From: Peribacillus sp. FSL E2-0218 | GTDB lineage: Bacteria; Bacillota; Bacilli; Bacillales; DSM-1321 | Assembly (NCBI RefSeq): GCF_037992945.1 | Contig: NZ_CP150304.1 | Coordinates: 4,343,501-4,407,500, forward strand | Length of the DNA: 64,000 bases | Direction: 5' to 3' | Shown: positions 8,646 through 17,523 of the stretch, in pieces | How the letters are laid out: each line of letters opens with the position of its first letter | Numbering within the stretch: the first letter of the stretch is position 1 | Made by a program: the position numbers and the translations under genes | Notes under the pieces: generated by a model | Told to the model about the DNA's origin: nothing | The model's input: the letters and a program-made list of their open reading frames with translations, nothing else | Databases searched by the model: none

Positions 8646-9692
8646 ATGGTTCTGATTGAAAAGGGAAAATGGGTTTGGTTATTAATGTTAGGATTGGTCC
8701 TATGTAGTAACTTCGCTATATACAACACAAACGTGGGCAATGGTATATTACCAGATGATACCAATGAAGTCGTTTTAGGCTCGCTATTAGATTTAGTGAT
8801 TCTGCTTCCTATACTTTTTATGCTCTATCAGCGGAAATTCACGATAAAGATGGCGGTACTTCTTACAGCAATGGGGTGTATTTTAGCGAGATTTTTGATA
8901 CCCTATGATTTCTTGGAACCATTCGTGGCAGTCACTTGGGCAGGAATTGCTATTGAAGCAGCTTTAATCGTTTTCGAAGTTTTACTGATCTTTATGTTTG
9001 TACGTTATGTACCCCAAATTGTCAGGACCGTTTCATCTAGTAAATTGCCTGTCATTTTTTCTTTTCCACACGCTGTTAATTTGTATGTGAAGAAAAATCC
9101 AATTATTCATATGATTTGCTCAGAAGCTCTCATGTCTTATTATGCATTTTTCAGTTGGAAAAAGACTCCGCCTCCTGGCATGACTATTTATAAAAATTCT
9201 AGTTACATGGCTTTTCAAATTATGATGATTCATGCAATTGTTATTGAAACGTTAGGGATTCACTTGTGGATTCATGGAAAATCGACGACCCTCTCTCTAA
9301 TTTTGTTAGTCCTTAATATTTACTCTGTCGTTTATTTTCTGGCGAATATTCAAGCAATCAGATTAAATCCAATTTATATGAATGACCGGACGCTATTTAT
9401 ATCTTTAGGATTGGTAAAACGTGCCGAAATTCAGTTCGATAACATTGAATCCATTATTGTGGACCTTGAAATCTTAAAGAAGAAAATACCGAAAGACACA
9501 ATCGATTTTATCGTTCGCGATTTTGCTAAGGTTGACCCGGATATGATTATCCACTTAAAAAAATCAATAAAAGTTACTCTGTTCATGGGAATTCAAAAAG
9601 AATGTACTAAAATCGCCATTCGTTCTGATTCCCCATCGGAACTCAAGCATGCCATTTTAGAGAGAATAAATAATAGGCTGTGTAAAAGGTAA
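8646..9692 (+). CDS. Integral membrane protein with C-terminal PH-like tail
   Basis: 348 residues from the ATG at 8646, chosen because GAAGGAG lies 7 bases upstream; an earlier in-frame ATG lacks one. About seven hydrophobic segments occupy residues 8-255 (for example WLLMLGLVLCSNFAIYN and LLDLVILLPILFMLYQ). The final 90 residues are soluble, alternate strands and a helix, and resemble a bacterial PH-type domain. Similar Bacillus proteins are often labelled beta-carotene monooxygenase without evidence. Function unknown. A single-gene unit closed by the terminator at 9715. Confidence 0.75.
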   Translation: MVLIEKGKWVWLLMLGLVLCSNFAIYNTNVGNGILPDDTNEVVLGSLLDLVILLPILFMLYQRKFTIKMAVLLTAMGCILARFLIPYDFLEPFVAVTWAGIAIEAALIVFEVLLIFMFVRYVPQIVRTVSSSKLPVIFSFPHAVNLYVKKNPIIHMICSEALMSYYAFFSWKKTPPPGMTIYKNSSYMAFQIMMIHAIVIETLGIHLWIHGKSTTLSLILLVLNIYSVVYFLANIQAIRLNPIYMNDRTLFISLGLVKRAEIQFDNIESIIVDLEILKKKIPKDTIDFIVRDFAKVDPDMIIHLKKSIKVTLFMGIQKECTKIAIRSDSPSELKHAILERINNRLCKR

Positions 9693-9714
9693 AGGTTAAT
9701 TAAAATAGATAATA

Positions 9715-9743
9715 GAAAAAAGCACCAAGCAGGTGCTTTTTTC
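9715..9743. terminator. Bidirectional terminator between convergent genes
   Basis: GAAAAAAGCACC / GGTGCTTTTTTC with a five-base loop; A-run on the left and T-run on the right. It serves both the rightward membrane-protein gene and the leftward DUF3888 gene. Confidence 0.9.
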
Positions 9744-9747
9744 GTTA

Positions 9748-10203
9748 TCATTTCCCTTTCGAAGGTTCACCGTGACTATAGTTTAATAATTCCACATTGG
9801 AAGCGGCTAAATTTTTCTCATCCAGGTCTTTGTTAAACTGGAGGGGTGAAACACCAAATGTAATGGTATCCGTGCCTAATTGTCCCCTTTTATTTCCATC
9901 GTAAGTTTTAACAGTAAATTTTATTATATAAGGATGGCTTAATTCCCTTCCTTTTTCCGATTGTTTTATTTCCACAACATCATAATTTTTATCCCACCAA
10001 TTATATTGAAACGTCACTGAATCCTTTTTATAAAAATCGGTTACTGCTTGTTTCATTTCATCAGAAAACTGGTCTAATATAAAATGGTCCATAACTTGTT
10101 CCATACCTTTTGAATCGTGCTTATGCTGTTTCTCAGCACTAATGGAAACGTTATCGAGACTCATGGAAGCCAGCAAAATTGCTAAAAACAACAACTTTTT
10201 CAT
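9748..10203 (-). CDS. Secreted DUF3888 protein
   Basis: 151 residues with a Sec signal peptide (MKKLLFLAILLASMSLDNVS, likely cleavage near residue 22-23) and a mature domain with the DUF3888 pattern: an early helix (DHFILDQFSDEMKQAVTDFY) followed by strands around YIIKFTVKTYDG and DTITFGVSP. GAAAGGTGG ribosome-binding site. Extracellular or membrane-associated; no enzymatic motif. The family is of unknown function in Bacilli. Assignment by recalled similarity. Confidence 0.7.
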   Translation of the reverse strand: MKKLLFLAILLASMSLDNVSISAEKQHKHDSKGMEQVMDHFILDQFSDEMKQAVTDFYKKDSVTFQYNWWDKNYDVVEIKQSEKGRELSHPYIIKFTVKTYDGNKRGQLGTDTITFGVSPLQFNKDLDEKNLAASNVELLNYSHGEPSKGK

Positions 10204-10476
10204 CGATTTCCACCTTTCTAATTTTTAATATTATTTGTAAATGGGCAAATGTTATTCAATTATCTGGTGCTACAGGGCTAGCATATGGAGGAATAGGTTT
10301 TTTGCCGGGCAAAAGTTGTGTTGAATATATTCAGTGGATTCCCACTTTCAGAGAAAAACCTATGTATTGATACCATGGACAGCTACAATAATAAAAATAA
10401 CAGTTGGTTTAAATAGTCGGGCATGTTAGGTCAAGAGGAATCCAACACAAGACAGCGAATCAGAATCTTCATTCAT

Positions 10477-11244
10477 TTATTGATAGTATGGAGGGTAAGT
10501 TCCCTCATCATCATAAGCGGTTAAAGATTTTCGTTCTACTTCATAAGAAAAGGACCAGAATCCCTTTTCTTTTCCTTTGTTCCACCTCTCAGTAAACGTA
10601 ATGAGATATTTTTCTTTTCCAATTCCTTTCGCAGATGTTTCTCTCTCAACATGATAACCGTGAATCATTTCATCCACCTTGCCGACATATTTAGGGAAAA
10701 CCTCAGTAAAAGTCCCCTCTCCATCAGTGGCAAATTCAACAGCATCTTCCGTTGAAAATGGAGGTAAAGGTTCTGATATTATTTGAAAATACACACATAG
10801 CAAACCACATGCTAAGGGAGGGAAAAGCAAGAACAGCTTTGTAGTCTGTTGAGCCTTATCTCTAACATATAGCCATCTATCAATAAAAGCATAGAATAAA
10901 GCAGCAACCATTCCGGCTATTGCTAATGACGTTTCCTGAAAAAACAATCCATTCAATAAACCAAAAAGACCATGAAGCAAAATGTAAAGCCATGTATGTT
11001 TTATAAACCATCTTCTTTGCAGATATTCTATGACTACTGAAACCAGGGTGCCATAAATCAAGACAATTGCACCTACATACATACTATATAAAAATACCCA
11101 TCTTAAAAATTCCCCTCCTAAATTATAGGTCGTTCCCTCCTTCATTCCATCAGCCATGTACAAATAAACGAAGATAAAGGAAGTAACCGCTGTCGTGACA
11201 TAAGTGACAGTTATTTTCCTCTTTATCAAACTTTCAACATCCAT
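10477..11244 (-). CDS. Membrane protein of unknown function
   Basis: 255 residues from the ATG at 11244, which has AAAGGG nine bases upstream; the ATG 18 bases earlier has none. Four or five transmembrane helices fill residues 13-150 (for example VTYVTTAVTSFIFVYLYMAD), followed by a soluble C-terminal domain of about 100 residues (from about residue 155) rich in charged and aromatic residues, ending DDEGTYPPYYQ. I do not recognise the family. A terminator for the next upstream gene lies just beyond its start. Confidence 0.65.
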   Translation of the reverse strand: MDVESLIKRKITVTYVTTAVTSFIFVYLYMADGMKEGTTYNLGGEFLRWVFLYSMYVGAIVLIYGTLVSVVIEYLQRRWFIKHTWLYILLHGLFGLLNGLFFQETSLAIAGMVAALFYAFIDRWLYVRDKAQQTTKLFLLFPPLACGLLCVYFQIISEPLPPFSTEDAVEFATDGEGTFTEVFPKYVGKVDEMIHGYHVERETSAKGIGKEKYLITFTERWNKGKEKGFWSFSYEVERKSLTAYDDEGTYPPYYQ

Positions 11245-11263
11245 TTTATCCGTCCCTTTCATA

Positions 11264-11288
11264 AGAAAAAGCTGCCTTATAGACAGCT
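11264..11288 (-). terminator. Terminator for the VOC gene
   Basis: Minus-strand hairpin AGCTGTC-TATA-AGGCAGCT followed by TTTTTCTT, about 35 bases downstream of the stop codon at 11324. The stem contains one G-T pair. Confidence 0.75.
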
Positions 11289-11323
11289 CCGATCTTCAGC
11301 TAACGCAACCATTAGCTTCGTAG

Positions 11324-11671
11324 TCATTTCTCCCAAAGCTCGATCAGCCGGCCTTCAGGATCTTCAATCCAAACAAACTTTCCATATTCACTAATCTCTT
11401 CTTTCTTGGCAAGAGGTACACCTATTTGTTCAAGATGCTTAATTGTCTCGCTTAGATTATCTACCTGGAAATTTAACATCACTTGTTGTTCTGTTGGAAA
11501 ATAACGGTCATCCTCGGTAAAGAAAGAAAAGATGGTCTCATTTCCTGCTTGGGGCTTTATTACCGTCCCATTCCAATTGTCTATTTCAAGCTTCAACACT
11601 TCACTGTACCATTTTTTTACTGACTCTAGATTTTTAGTTCTCCAAAATATTCCGCCAAAACCTTTTATCAT
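11324..11671 (-). CDS. VOC-fold (glyoxalase/bleomycin-resistance superfamily) protein
   Basis: 115 residues from the ATG at 11671 (GGGAG site nine bases upstream); a TTG 45 bases further upstream is a weaker start. Shows the paired beta-alpha-beta-beta-beta layout of a single VOC protomer: FGGIFWRTKNLESVKKWYSE at the start, and FVWIEDPEGRLIELWE at the end with the conserved metal-site glutamate. Likely a dimeric lyase, dioxygenase or binding protein; substrate unknown. Monocistronic. Confidence 0.8.
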   Translation of the reverse strand: MIKGFGGIFWRTKNLESVKKWYSEVLKLEIDNWNGTVIKPQAGNETIFSFFTEDDRYFPTEQQVMLNFQVDNLSETIKHLEQIGVPLAKKEEISEYGKFVWIEDPEGRLIELWEK

Positions 11672-11758
11672 CGTAACTAGCTCCCATCTGTCATTAAAAT
11701 TTTGGATGTAAATCAAGTTCTTTTGTCCCCTGAATTATATATAGAAACTTTTACTTTT

Positions 11759-11956
11759 TTATCCCTTGATTGCCTTAATTAATTCATCCAGCTTCTCGTT
11801 CTTTTCTTGATCTAATTTTACCTTTTCATTCATGAACTTAATGACCTTACTCACAAAATAAATGGCAAAACCAGTAAGCACCAAAGAAATCACGATAGGG
11901 ATCAAAGTTAAAAGGATATATACACGATGCGGAACAAACAATGTGCTGCCACCCAA
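11759..11956 (-). CDS. Small single-span membrane protein with coiled-coil tail
   Basis: 65 residues from a TTG start with AAAGGAGG at 8-base spacing. One transmembrane helix (about residues 13-36, LLTLIPIVISLVLTGFAIYF) is followed by a charged helical tail (KFMNEKVKLDQEKNEKLDEL). Typical of Bacillus small membrane proteins; family and partner unknown. Confidence 0.65.
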   Translation of the reverse strand: MGGSTLFVPHRVYILLTLIPIVISLVLTGFAIYFVSKVIKFMNEKVKLDQEKNEKLDELIKAIKG

Positions 11957-12222
11957 TATCTCATCCTCCTTTAATAAACGATACCATTATTATACAATGA
12001 CTTCATTTTATAAAAAAGGGCAGCTCCGAGGCTCTCTTGGGAGATAGCTCGGAAATTCAAGTAAAGAAGAAAAATCAAACGTATGAAACGGAAATCTATT
12101 ATACTTCTATTAAGGAGTGAGATGAGCATAGACAATATATGATTGATTGGGTGAAAGGCCATCTATAGATGATTGTTCAATCATTTGTCAAATCTATCAA
12201 TAAAGACGAGGAGTGGGGCGGC

Positions 12223-12933
12223 ATGACTATTGCCAGAAAAATCGAGGTTGAACAATTGAAACATGCGAAGAGTGAGTTGTTTAATAAAGACGTACTCCAC
12301 ATTTTGAATGGTCAGGCTATGTATGAAGATTTCAAGGAAAGTAATTTAATGGGGAATTCTGATTACGTTCCATTCAATGAAGCGATGTGTGTTAACGCGA
12401 CGACTCCGCAGGTTTTCGATCAATCGTTCATAAAAACACGGGCAGCAGGGCATCATGAGTCGGTGAAAAATTATATGGGAAAGGTTATCGAGCCATTAAA
12501 CGGCCTCTTTCATAACGAGTACACCTTTATCGTTTTATGGTTTGGTGAAGACATGTTTTGCCAAATGAACCTCCTCACCCTCCTTTCCTATTTTGAACAG
12601 TCAGGATATGCCGGCAAAGTATTGTTAAACAGCTTCAGGGAGGATGAGTTTAAAGTAAGCCAAGCTGAACTCACTTTAGGAACCTATCAATCTGTCTATC
12701 AAGAAGTATTGGTGAATCATGAAAAACCAGCAAAAAAACTCACGCCGATCATGGACCAGGCAATCGACCTATATTTGGATATGCTCAAAGCAAATAATGC
12801 CGTGGTGACGTACATTTCCAAAAACAAACACTTACCGACATCCGAATTAGTTAATCGGTTATTCGAACGGTTTCCATCAATTGGATATGGAGATTCACAA
12901 TATATCGAGCTTATCCATGAAGTGAGATCATAA
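12223..12933 (+). CDS. DUF1835-like cytoplasmic protein
   Basis: 236 residues from the ATG at 12223, which follows GGAGTGGGG; an ATG 54 bases earlier is possible. The N-terminal text VLHILNGQAMYEDFKESNLM, then PFNEAMC, and the segment FIVLWFGEDMFCQMNLLTLL match the general pattern of DUF1835-type proteins. No signal peptide or membrane helix. Function unknown; annotators sometimes attach an AraC label, which the sequence does not support. It converges on the small leftward gene at 12936 with only two bases between them. Confidence 0.6.
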   Translation: MTIARKIEVEQLKHAKSELFNKDVLHILNGQAMYEDFKESNLMGNSDYVPFNEAMCVNATTPQVFDQSFIKTRAAGHHESVKNYMGKVIEPLNGLFHNEYTFIVLWFGEDMFCQMNLLTLLSYFEQSGYAGKVLLNSFREDEFKVSQAELTLGTYQSVYQEVLVNHEKPAKKLTPIMDQAIDLYLDMLKANNAVVTYISKNKHLPTSELVNRLFERFPSIGYGDSQYIELIHEVRS

Positions 12934-12935
12934 CG

Positions 12936-13217
12936 CTATGTCAAAAATACGATGAAAAATAAAAACGCAAACCCAATAGCCATAAACACCTTCTTCTTAT
13001 TTTCCTTGTTACAATAACTTTCGATGGCATCTATGATTGATCCAATTCCTAATAACAACCATATGAAATGTATATTAAAATCAGTCGTGAATGACAAAAT
13101 CAAAACCAAGCCTATCGCTGTCGCCATTACATACCTGATCTGGACAAATGGTTTCGTACTTTCACTTTCCCTATTTTCAAAGAACAATCCGAAGACTTCT
13201 TTCAATTTGTTCGACAT
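12936..13217 (-). CDS. Small membrane protein, 93 aa
   Basis: GGGAGGATTAT before the ATG is a strong start. A cytosolic N-terminus with many charged residues (about 1-27) precedes three hydrophobic segments: YVMATAIGLVLILSF, FIWLLLGIGSIIDAI and VFMAIGFAFLFFIVF. No conserved motif recognised. The stop is two bases from the convergent neighbour, so the two 3' ends share any terminator. It may be co-transcribed from the small membrane gene at 13535. Confidence 0.65.
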   Translation of the reverse strand: MSNKLKEVFGLFFENRESESTKPFVQIRYVMATAIGLVLILSFTTDFNIHFIWLLLGIGSIIDAIESYCNKENKKKVFMAIGFAFLFFIVFLT

Positions 13218-13274
13218 ATAATCCTCCCTTGAAATTCTGCCTTTCTTTAACGTTAAAACCCGCTACTTGATTAG

Positions 13275-13535
13275 TTAAAAATATAAGGGATATGTAAACA
13301 ATAAAAGTACAACTAAAGTTACAATCACTCTAATCGCTGTCCATTTTTTACTGATTCCCGCTTTTTTCTCTAAGTAGCTGATATAGCCAATCGTTAAAAT
13401 GAAGCCAAAAAAGATGATGATATACCCGCTAGAATCACCTTTAGCAAGATATCTTAATGCAGCTAAAGCAATGAGCATAGGACCGATAGTCCCCAAAATC
13501 ATATTCACATATCGACCTTGTTTATTTCTTTCCAT
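13275..13535 (-). CDS. Small membrane protein, 86 aa
   Basis: Start taken at the ATG at 13535 because GAGGAGTGAGGG lies directly upstream; an ATG 15 bases earlier lacks a site. Three hydrophobic helices: MILGTIGPMLIALAALRY, IIIFFGFILTIGYISYL and VIVTLVVLLLFTYPLYF, joined by short basic loops. No known domain. It lies in tandem with another small membrane gene (12936-13217), so they may form an operon. Confidence 0.6.
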   Translation of the reverse strand: MERNKQGRYVNMILGTIGPMLIALAALRYLAKGDSSGYIIIFFGFILTIGYISYLEKKAGISKKWTAIRVIVTLVVLLLFTYPLYF

Positions 13536-13561
13536 ACCCTCACTCCTCATGTTATTTCACG

Positions 13562-13634
13562 AAAAAAGCCTTCCGCTCATTAAGGGCTTTATATGAAAAG
13601 GATCAAGTCCGGTGTTATACCGAACTTAATCCTT
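13562..13634 (-). terminator. Tandem terminators after the 600-aa membrane-protein gene
   Basis: Two hairpins in a row on the minus strand. The first (13598-13634) has a long stem AAGGATTAAGTTCGGT / ACCGGACTTGATCCTT. The second (13562-13590) pairs AAAGCC with GGCTTT and ends in a T-run. They directly follow the stop codon at 13645. Confidence 0.85.
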
Positions 13635-13644
13635 AGGCTGCCGT

Positions 13645-15447
13645 TTATTTCTTTGGCAGGTCGAGGTTCGTGAATTGATCGACTGGTACGATATCTTCGT
13701 CCATGTCGAGCACTTTCAGGACAACCCGGTCTCCCGCTTTCGTCAAGACGATATCGGAGAGTGCGTTGATGCTGGGGTCGACCGAGAATCTTTTCCCATT
13801 TCCCTCCACAAGCAGATAGTAGACGTAGCCGTTTGCAAGATTAGCATCGTTGATCCTGGCTACCTTACCCTTGATTTCTTTCATTTCGAATCCTTTTTGC
13901 GGGGTGACGCCACTGACCTTGCCTAAAGAGGCGATCAGTTTTTTATAGTTCCGGAAAGCTTCGTCCTTCGTTTTCCCGAAGACCACTTGGGGATTATCGC
14001 TATTGGCATAAACGATGGCCACGCCTTGGAACTTACTGCCCTTCGTTACCGGAATGACATATGTTGGTGCACCGTATATCGTATAGAAAACGCCATTGGT
14101 GGCTTTCCAGCCTGGATATTTGGACAAAAACTCACTGGCATTGGCGTTGGATTTCGCTTCCTTTCCAGTCAGAACCGAGGTGACTCCCTTGTAGTAGGTC
14201 ATCTCGCCGGTCTTGGCGTTGAAAACACCATAGCCTACGAGGGTTTTTGAATTCCCTTTTGATTTGGCCCTGGTAAAGTCAACGACATAAATCAATTCGC
14301 CCTTTTCATTGAACGTAACCTGCATATTATCTTCATTGGGGATCAAGACATCCTTCTTTGCGCCAATTAAAGATTGGTTCTTCCAGCCGTGAACATATTT
14401 TCCCCAGTACGTCCAATATTCCAACGCCGTTTCCAAGGTGTATGTCCGATCTACCCATTTCGGTTCTTTTCCTAACGGATAGTATTTCGTGCCGCCGGTT
14501 TTCGGATCGACCAATACCACTCCGTCCACGACGGAGCCGCTGCGGTATTTCAAATGATGCCCGACAGAGGCTACAAAGAAGGGCTTGCCAGCTTCGTCCG
14601 GCTCCAAATAGGAATCATAGATGATTTTATCCGGATGTGCCCCCCGGATCGTCCTTTCCAGATCATGTTCAAGGTACTGTGAGGGAGCATAGAGCATTTT
14701 TCCTTTTATCGTGCTTGCCCCTTTATCCGTCGAAACCGCAGAAACCAGGTTAAACCCTGGCGTGTAATCCGCTTTCCCTGCTTTAAAAAACCCGTCCATT
14801 TCGATCGGCGAGGTATACGTCAAGTCACCATTTATATTGGTCAGTCTATAATCGCCTTCCGTGAAATATGAGGCATTTTCTATTTTGTTAATCGCGGCAT
14901 CACCTTTTGCATCTGCCATTTTCACTGTGACGAGCGGCATCGTTTTTATATCCTGCACTTCTTCGAGCTCACCCTTTTTATCGACCTTCGCCAAACCGTG
15001 GAGGTCTTCAGCTACAGTGAGCGGGTAAAACAGCATGATGACCCAAGCCATGATCAAGATGCCCCCGATCAAGCTGTTTAAATGAACATTCCAAGGAGTC
15101 TTGGCTGGTTTATTTCCTTCGTTTCTCCTTCGATTACTGCGGGATGTTGAAACCTCCTTGACAGTGTATATGTACATTCCCGAATCAATGATGAGGATGA
15201 GACCAAGAATGAAGGCAAAGGCCGAAAAGCATGCGGCTGCCGTAAGGTCCAATAATATAATATCGAATATGAAAAATAATAGGAATGCAGAAAGCAGCCA
15301 TCTCATCGCTTGTTCGATGAAAAAGCCCTTTTCTTTTTTTGCGGTTGCCTGCATCCACCTTTGCGGAATCAACGAAAGCCCCAATAGAGCAAAGGGCAAT
15401 TTCAGGAGCATCCCTTTTAGTATGAAGACGATAAGTGAAAGTATCAT
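13645..15447 (-). CDS. Membrane-anchored protein with large extracytoplasmic domain
   Basis: 600 residues. Four hydrophobic helices lie in the first 150 residues (IVFILKGMLLKLPFALLGLS; a double span around 48-95; IGGILIMAWVIMLFYPL), with an Arg-rich loop before the fourth (RSNRRRNEG). The remaining 450 residues are outside the membrane or cytosolic, contain repeated strand-rich segments (VVLVDPKTGGTKYYPLGKEP, AKTGEMTYYKG) and end with an OB-like stretch (GKVARINDANLANGYVYYLL). No enzyme motif recognised. Similar large proteins occur in Bacillus genomes without function. Own tandem terminators indicate a single-gene unit. Confidence 0.75.
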   Translation of the reverse strand: MILSLIVFILKGMLLKLPFALLGLSLIPQRWMQATAKKEKGFFIEQAMRWLLSAFLLFFIFDIILLDLTAAACFSAFAFILGLILIIDSGMYIYTVKEVSTSRSNRRRNEGNKPAKTPWNVHLNSLIGGILIMAWVIMLFYPLTVAEDLHGLAKVDKKGELEEVQDIKTMPLVTVKMADAKGDAAINKIENASYFTEGDYRLTNINGDLTYTSPIEMDGFFKAGKADYTPGFNLVSAVSTDKGASTIKGKMLYAPSQYLEHDLERTIRGAHPDKIIYDSYLEPDEAGKPFFVASVGHHLKYRSGSVVDGVVLVDPKTGGTKYYPLGKEPKWVDRTYTLETALEYWTYWGKYVHGWKNQSLIGAKKDVLIPNEDNMQVTFNEKGELIYVVDFTRAKSKGNSKTLVGYGVFNAKTGEMTYYKGVTSVLTGKEAKSNANASEFLSKYPGWKATNGVFYTIYGAPTYVIPVTKGSKFQGVAIVYANSDNPQVVFGKTKDEAFRNYKKLIASLGKVSGVTPQKGFEMKEIKGKVARINDANLANGYVYYLLVEGNGKRFSVDPSINALSDIVLTKAGDRVVLKVLDMDEDIVPVDQFTNLDLPKK

Positions 15448-15626
15448 GGTTTTAAAAATCTCTCCTTGTCATGTATGTTCCTTTTTACCCATATTATCAC
15501 TTTCCCTCAACTTATTTACTAGTTTTATAATATTTTGGAATCTTGCATTTTTATTTTCCCTGGATGCTGCTACTTTTCGTTAGGGAAGGTTTATATAAAA
15601 GGTGGATAAGAAAGGGGCGAAACCGG

Positions 15627-17018
15627 ATGATTTATGAAGAAACCTACCACCACCTATTAAGAAATGCATCTTCCACTGAATTCGATACGTGCTTGTACGC
15701 CTTGCTTCATAGTGATTGGGATGGGGTGATTCAGAGTCCGCTCCATAGGATGGCACGCGGTGTCGGAACAACAGAAAAGTACTTAAGGCAGATCATCAGG
15801 GAATTCACCGCCCCTCAAGGATCTCTTCCAAAGGTTTTCGTGCCCGTCCATCAAGATGGGGAACTTCTATATAAGTTCAATCTGGGACCTGCGAGTATCC
15901 TTGGGTTTAATAAGAAGACTGATCGTTATTGCAAGAAGTACCGTTTCTTTTATAGCGATGCTTTCAAAGGCTTAAGCATTCTTGGGAAACGGCTGCTGTT
16001 GATGGCCGCTTTCCGGATGTCCGTTTCGAAGTCGGAAGAGGTGATGTTCGATTATAGCGAAATCGTTCCTGATGGCCGCTCACTCTTCACAAGGAAACGT
16101 TTAGTGAATGCCATTGATGCAGTCCATGATGCTCTGGGTTATATGGTGACGATTACGTTTGCAAGCCGGACTTTTTCAAAGAAAGAAGTTCTTGTATTCA
16201 CATTCAACGAAGGCATATTGGAGCAGTATATGGAAAATCGGGCGGAACGGACTTTGCTGCGAAAAACGATTTTCAACTCTGGCTTTCTTGGGCATATCAG
16301 TGATTCTGTATGCATGGAGCTGGAACGGGTCGGCAAGTATATTTACCGCTCCTTTCTGCAGGAAGCGACATCATCGAGTATTTCCACCGACATCCAACAG
16401 GAGCTGCAAAAGCTAGCCCGATTCGTCTATTCGCATTCTTTAAAGAAATTCGCCTATGCCCTTCCTGCCAATAAGCATTTACTTCTGGCACCAAAACAAG
16501 CATCTGCCTATTTAAGTAAGGTCATTTACAACGAAACCTTGGAACAAATGGCCAAGTATGCCCACCAGGCAGCGTCAATCAAGAGCTTGCTTGATCGCGA
16601 ACATTTTCATAGGGACATCTCCGAAAAAGCTCTCGGCCGCAACGTGAAGGATTGGGAAGTGGCAGCACATATCGAACCGATTCTTCAAAAGCACCACCAA
16701 GCAGATTTCATCCGCCGCGTGTTGAACGACTGGTGCGAGAAATGGCTGATTTCCCGTGTAAAGAAAGTGCCCGAATCCGAGGGAAAACGGAAAGTGCCGA
16801 ACGATGATGGGCAGACCGCTTCGGAATATATGACAAGCATTAGAAACGATACGTTTGGCGAATTGGACAAGCTAATGGCAAAAATTCGCAAGTACGGCAG
16901 TCATGCCATTGCCCCGGCAGCCCGAAATGCGGCACTCGCACATAAAAAGAACTCGCTCCAAGCTTTTTTCACGATACAAAAAGAGCGTCTGGCTCCTGCT
17001 TCCATACCGAACTATTAA
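15627..17018 (+). CDS. Conserved hypothetical protein with probable N-terminal HTH
   Basis: 463 residues from the ATG at 15627, chosen for the AAAGGGG site nine bases upstream. Residues about 36-56 (LHRMARGVGTTEKYLRQIIR) read like a winged-helix recognition segment. The rest is helical, basic and without signal peptide or membrane span; the C-terminal half has many His, Lys and Arg. It is divergent from the 600-aa membrane-protein gene and closed by the terminator at 17131. Family not recognised; a DNA-binding or replication-related role is only a guess. Confidence 0.65.
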   Translation: MIYEETYHHLLRNASSTEFDTCLYALLHSDWDGVIQSPLHRMARGVGTTEKYLRQIIREFTAPQGSLPKVFVPVHQDGELLYKFNLGPASILGFNKKTDRYCKKYRFFYSDAFKGLSILGKRLLLMAAFRMSVSKSEEVMFDYSEIVPDGRSLFTRKRLVNAIDAVHDALGYMVTITFASRTFSKKEVLVFTFNEGILEQYMENRAERTLLRKTIFNSGFLGHISDSVCMELERVGKYIYRSFLQEATSSSISTDIQQELQKLARFVYSHSLKKFAYALPANKHLLLAPKQASAYLSKVIYNETLEQMAKYAHQAASIKSLLDREHFHRDISEKALGRNVKDWEVAAHIEPILQKHHQADFIRRVLNDWCEKWLISRVKKVPESEGKRKVPNDDGQTASEYMTSIRNDTFGELDKLMAKIRKYGSHAIAPAARNAALAHKKNSLQAFFTIQKERLAPASIPNY

Positions 17019-17022
17019 CGAG

Positions 17023-17121
17023 ATTCGCAGATATAATAGCGATTTTCGTCGATATATTCTTTTTTTCGTCGATATATCCTGATTTTCGTCGATATTACGG
17101 CCAGATTCGTCGATATATCCT
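17023..17121. repeat. Array of five degenerate 19-22 bp units (TTCGTCGATATAT)
   Basis: Immediately after the stop at 17018 lie five copies of a unit built on GATTTTCGTCGATATATYC: an initial degenerate one (17023-17040), then 17041, 17060, 17079 and 17103. Unit spacing varies with the linker. It sits between the stop codon and the terminator, so it is transcribed as 3' UTR. Confidence 0.8.
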
Positions 17122-17130
17122 AATTTATCA

Positions 17131-17160
17131 AAAGAGATGATACTTTCGTCTCTTTTTTTT
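17131..17160 (+). terminator. Terminator of the 15627-17018 gene
   Basis: AAAGAGA...TCTCTTT stem with 11-base loop followed by a run of T, on the + strand, downstream of the repeat array. The 289 bases from here to 17449 hold nothing I recognise. Confidence 0.8.
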
Positions 17161-17449
17161 GCCTGCTTTGCGGTATGTGAATTGCGGATGCATTCCGTGA
17201 ATGGCAGCGGTGCGCTTGTGGAATGGGGATGGTTCACTGTGGGTTGAGTCAATCGATCCGTTCTTTGCCTGGACGGCTTGTGGATTGTAAGCTCAGGTCC
17301 ATGGCTGTCCATGAAGGCATGCTTCAAAACGTGTGATGGCAACGGTTTTGATGATCGGTTTATCCAAGGGTCTAAAGAACGGGGCTATACAAAGGTACTT
17401 AAAAAGGGCTTTATCATCAGTATGAATAAGGAGATGAAGGAAAGCAAAA

Positions 17450-17474
17450 AGGCCACCATTAAAATGGATGGCCT
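17450..17474. repeat. Left copy of a 25-bp target-site duplication that is a terminator hairpin
   Basis: A 25-bp palindromic sequence beginning AGGCCACCATT and ending ATGGATGGCCT, identical to 19154-19178. With the A-run just left of it (T-run on the minus strand) it is a complete terminator for leftward transcription. The two copies bracket the IS element exactly. Confidence 0.85.
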
Positions 17475-17523
17475 CAGTTTGTAGACAAAAGGTTACGAGA
17501 TTTGGGCTCTTCGAGCCACTATG

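Noticed and set aside
10179..10370. 63-aa rightward ORF with text NVIQLSGATGLAYGGIGF
   Set aside because: The middle looks protein-like and may be a relic, but it overlaps the start of the DUF3888 gene, has no start signal and no family match by eye.
17278..17484. 68-aa rightward ORF ending in the IS
   Set aside because: It runs through the target-site duplication into the IS end, so its 3' part is created by the insertion; no ribosome-binding site.
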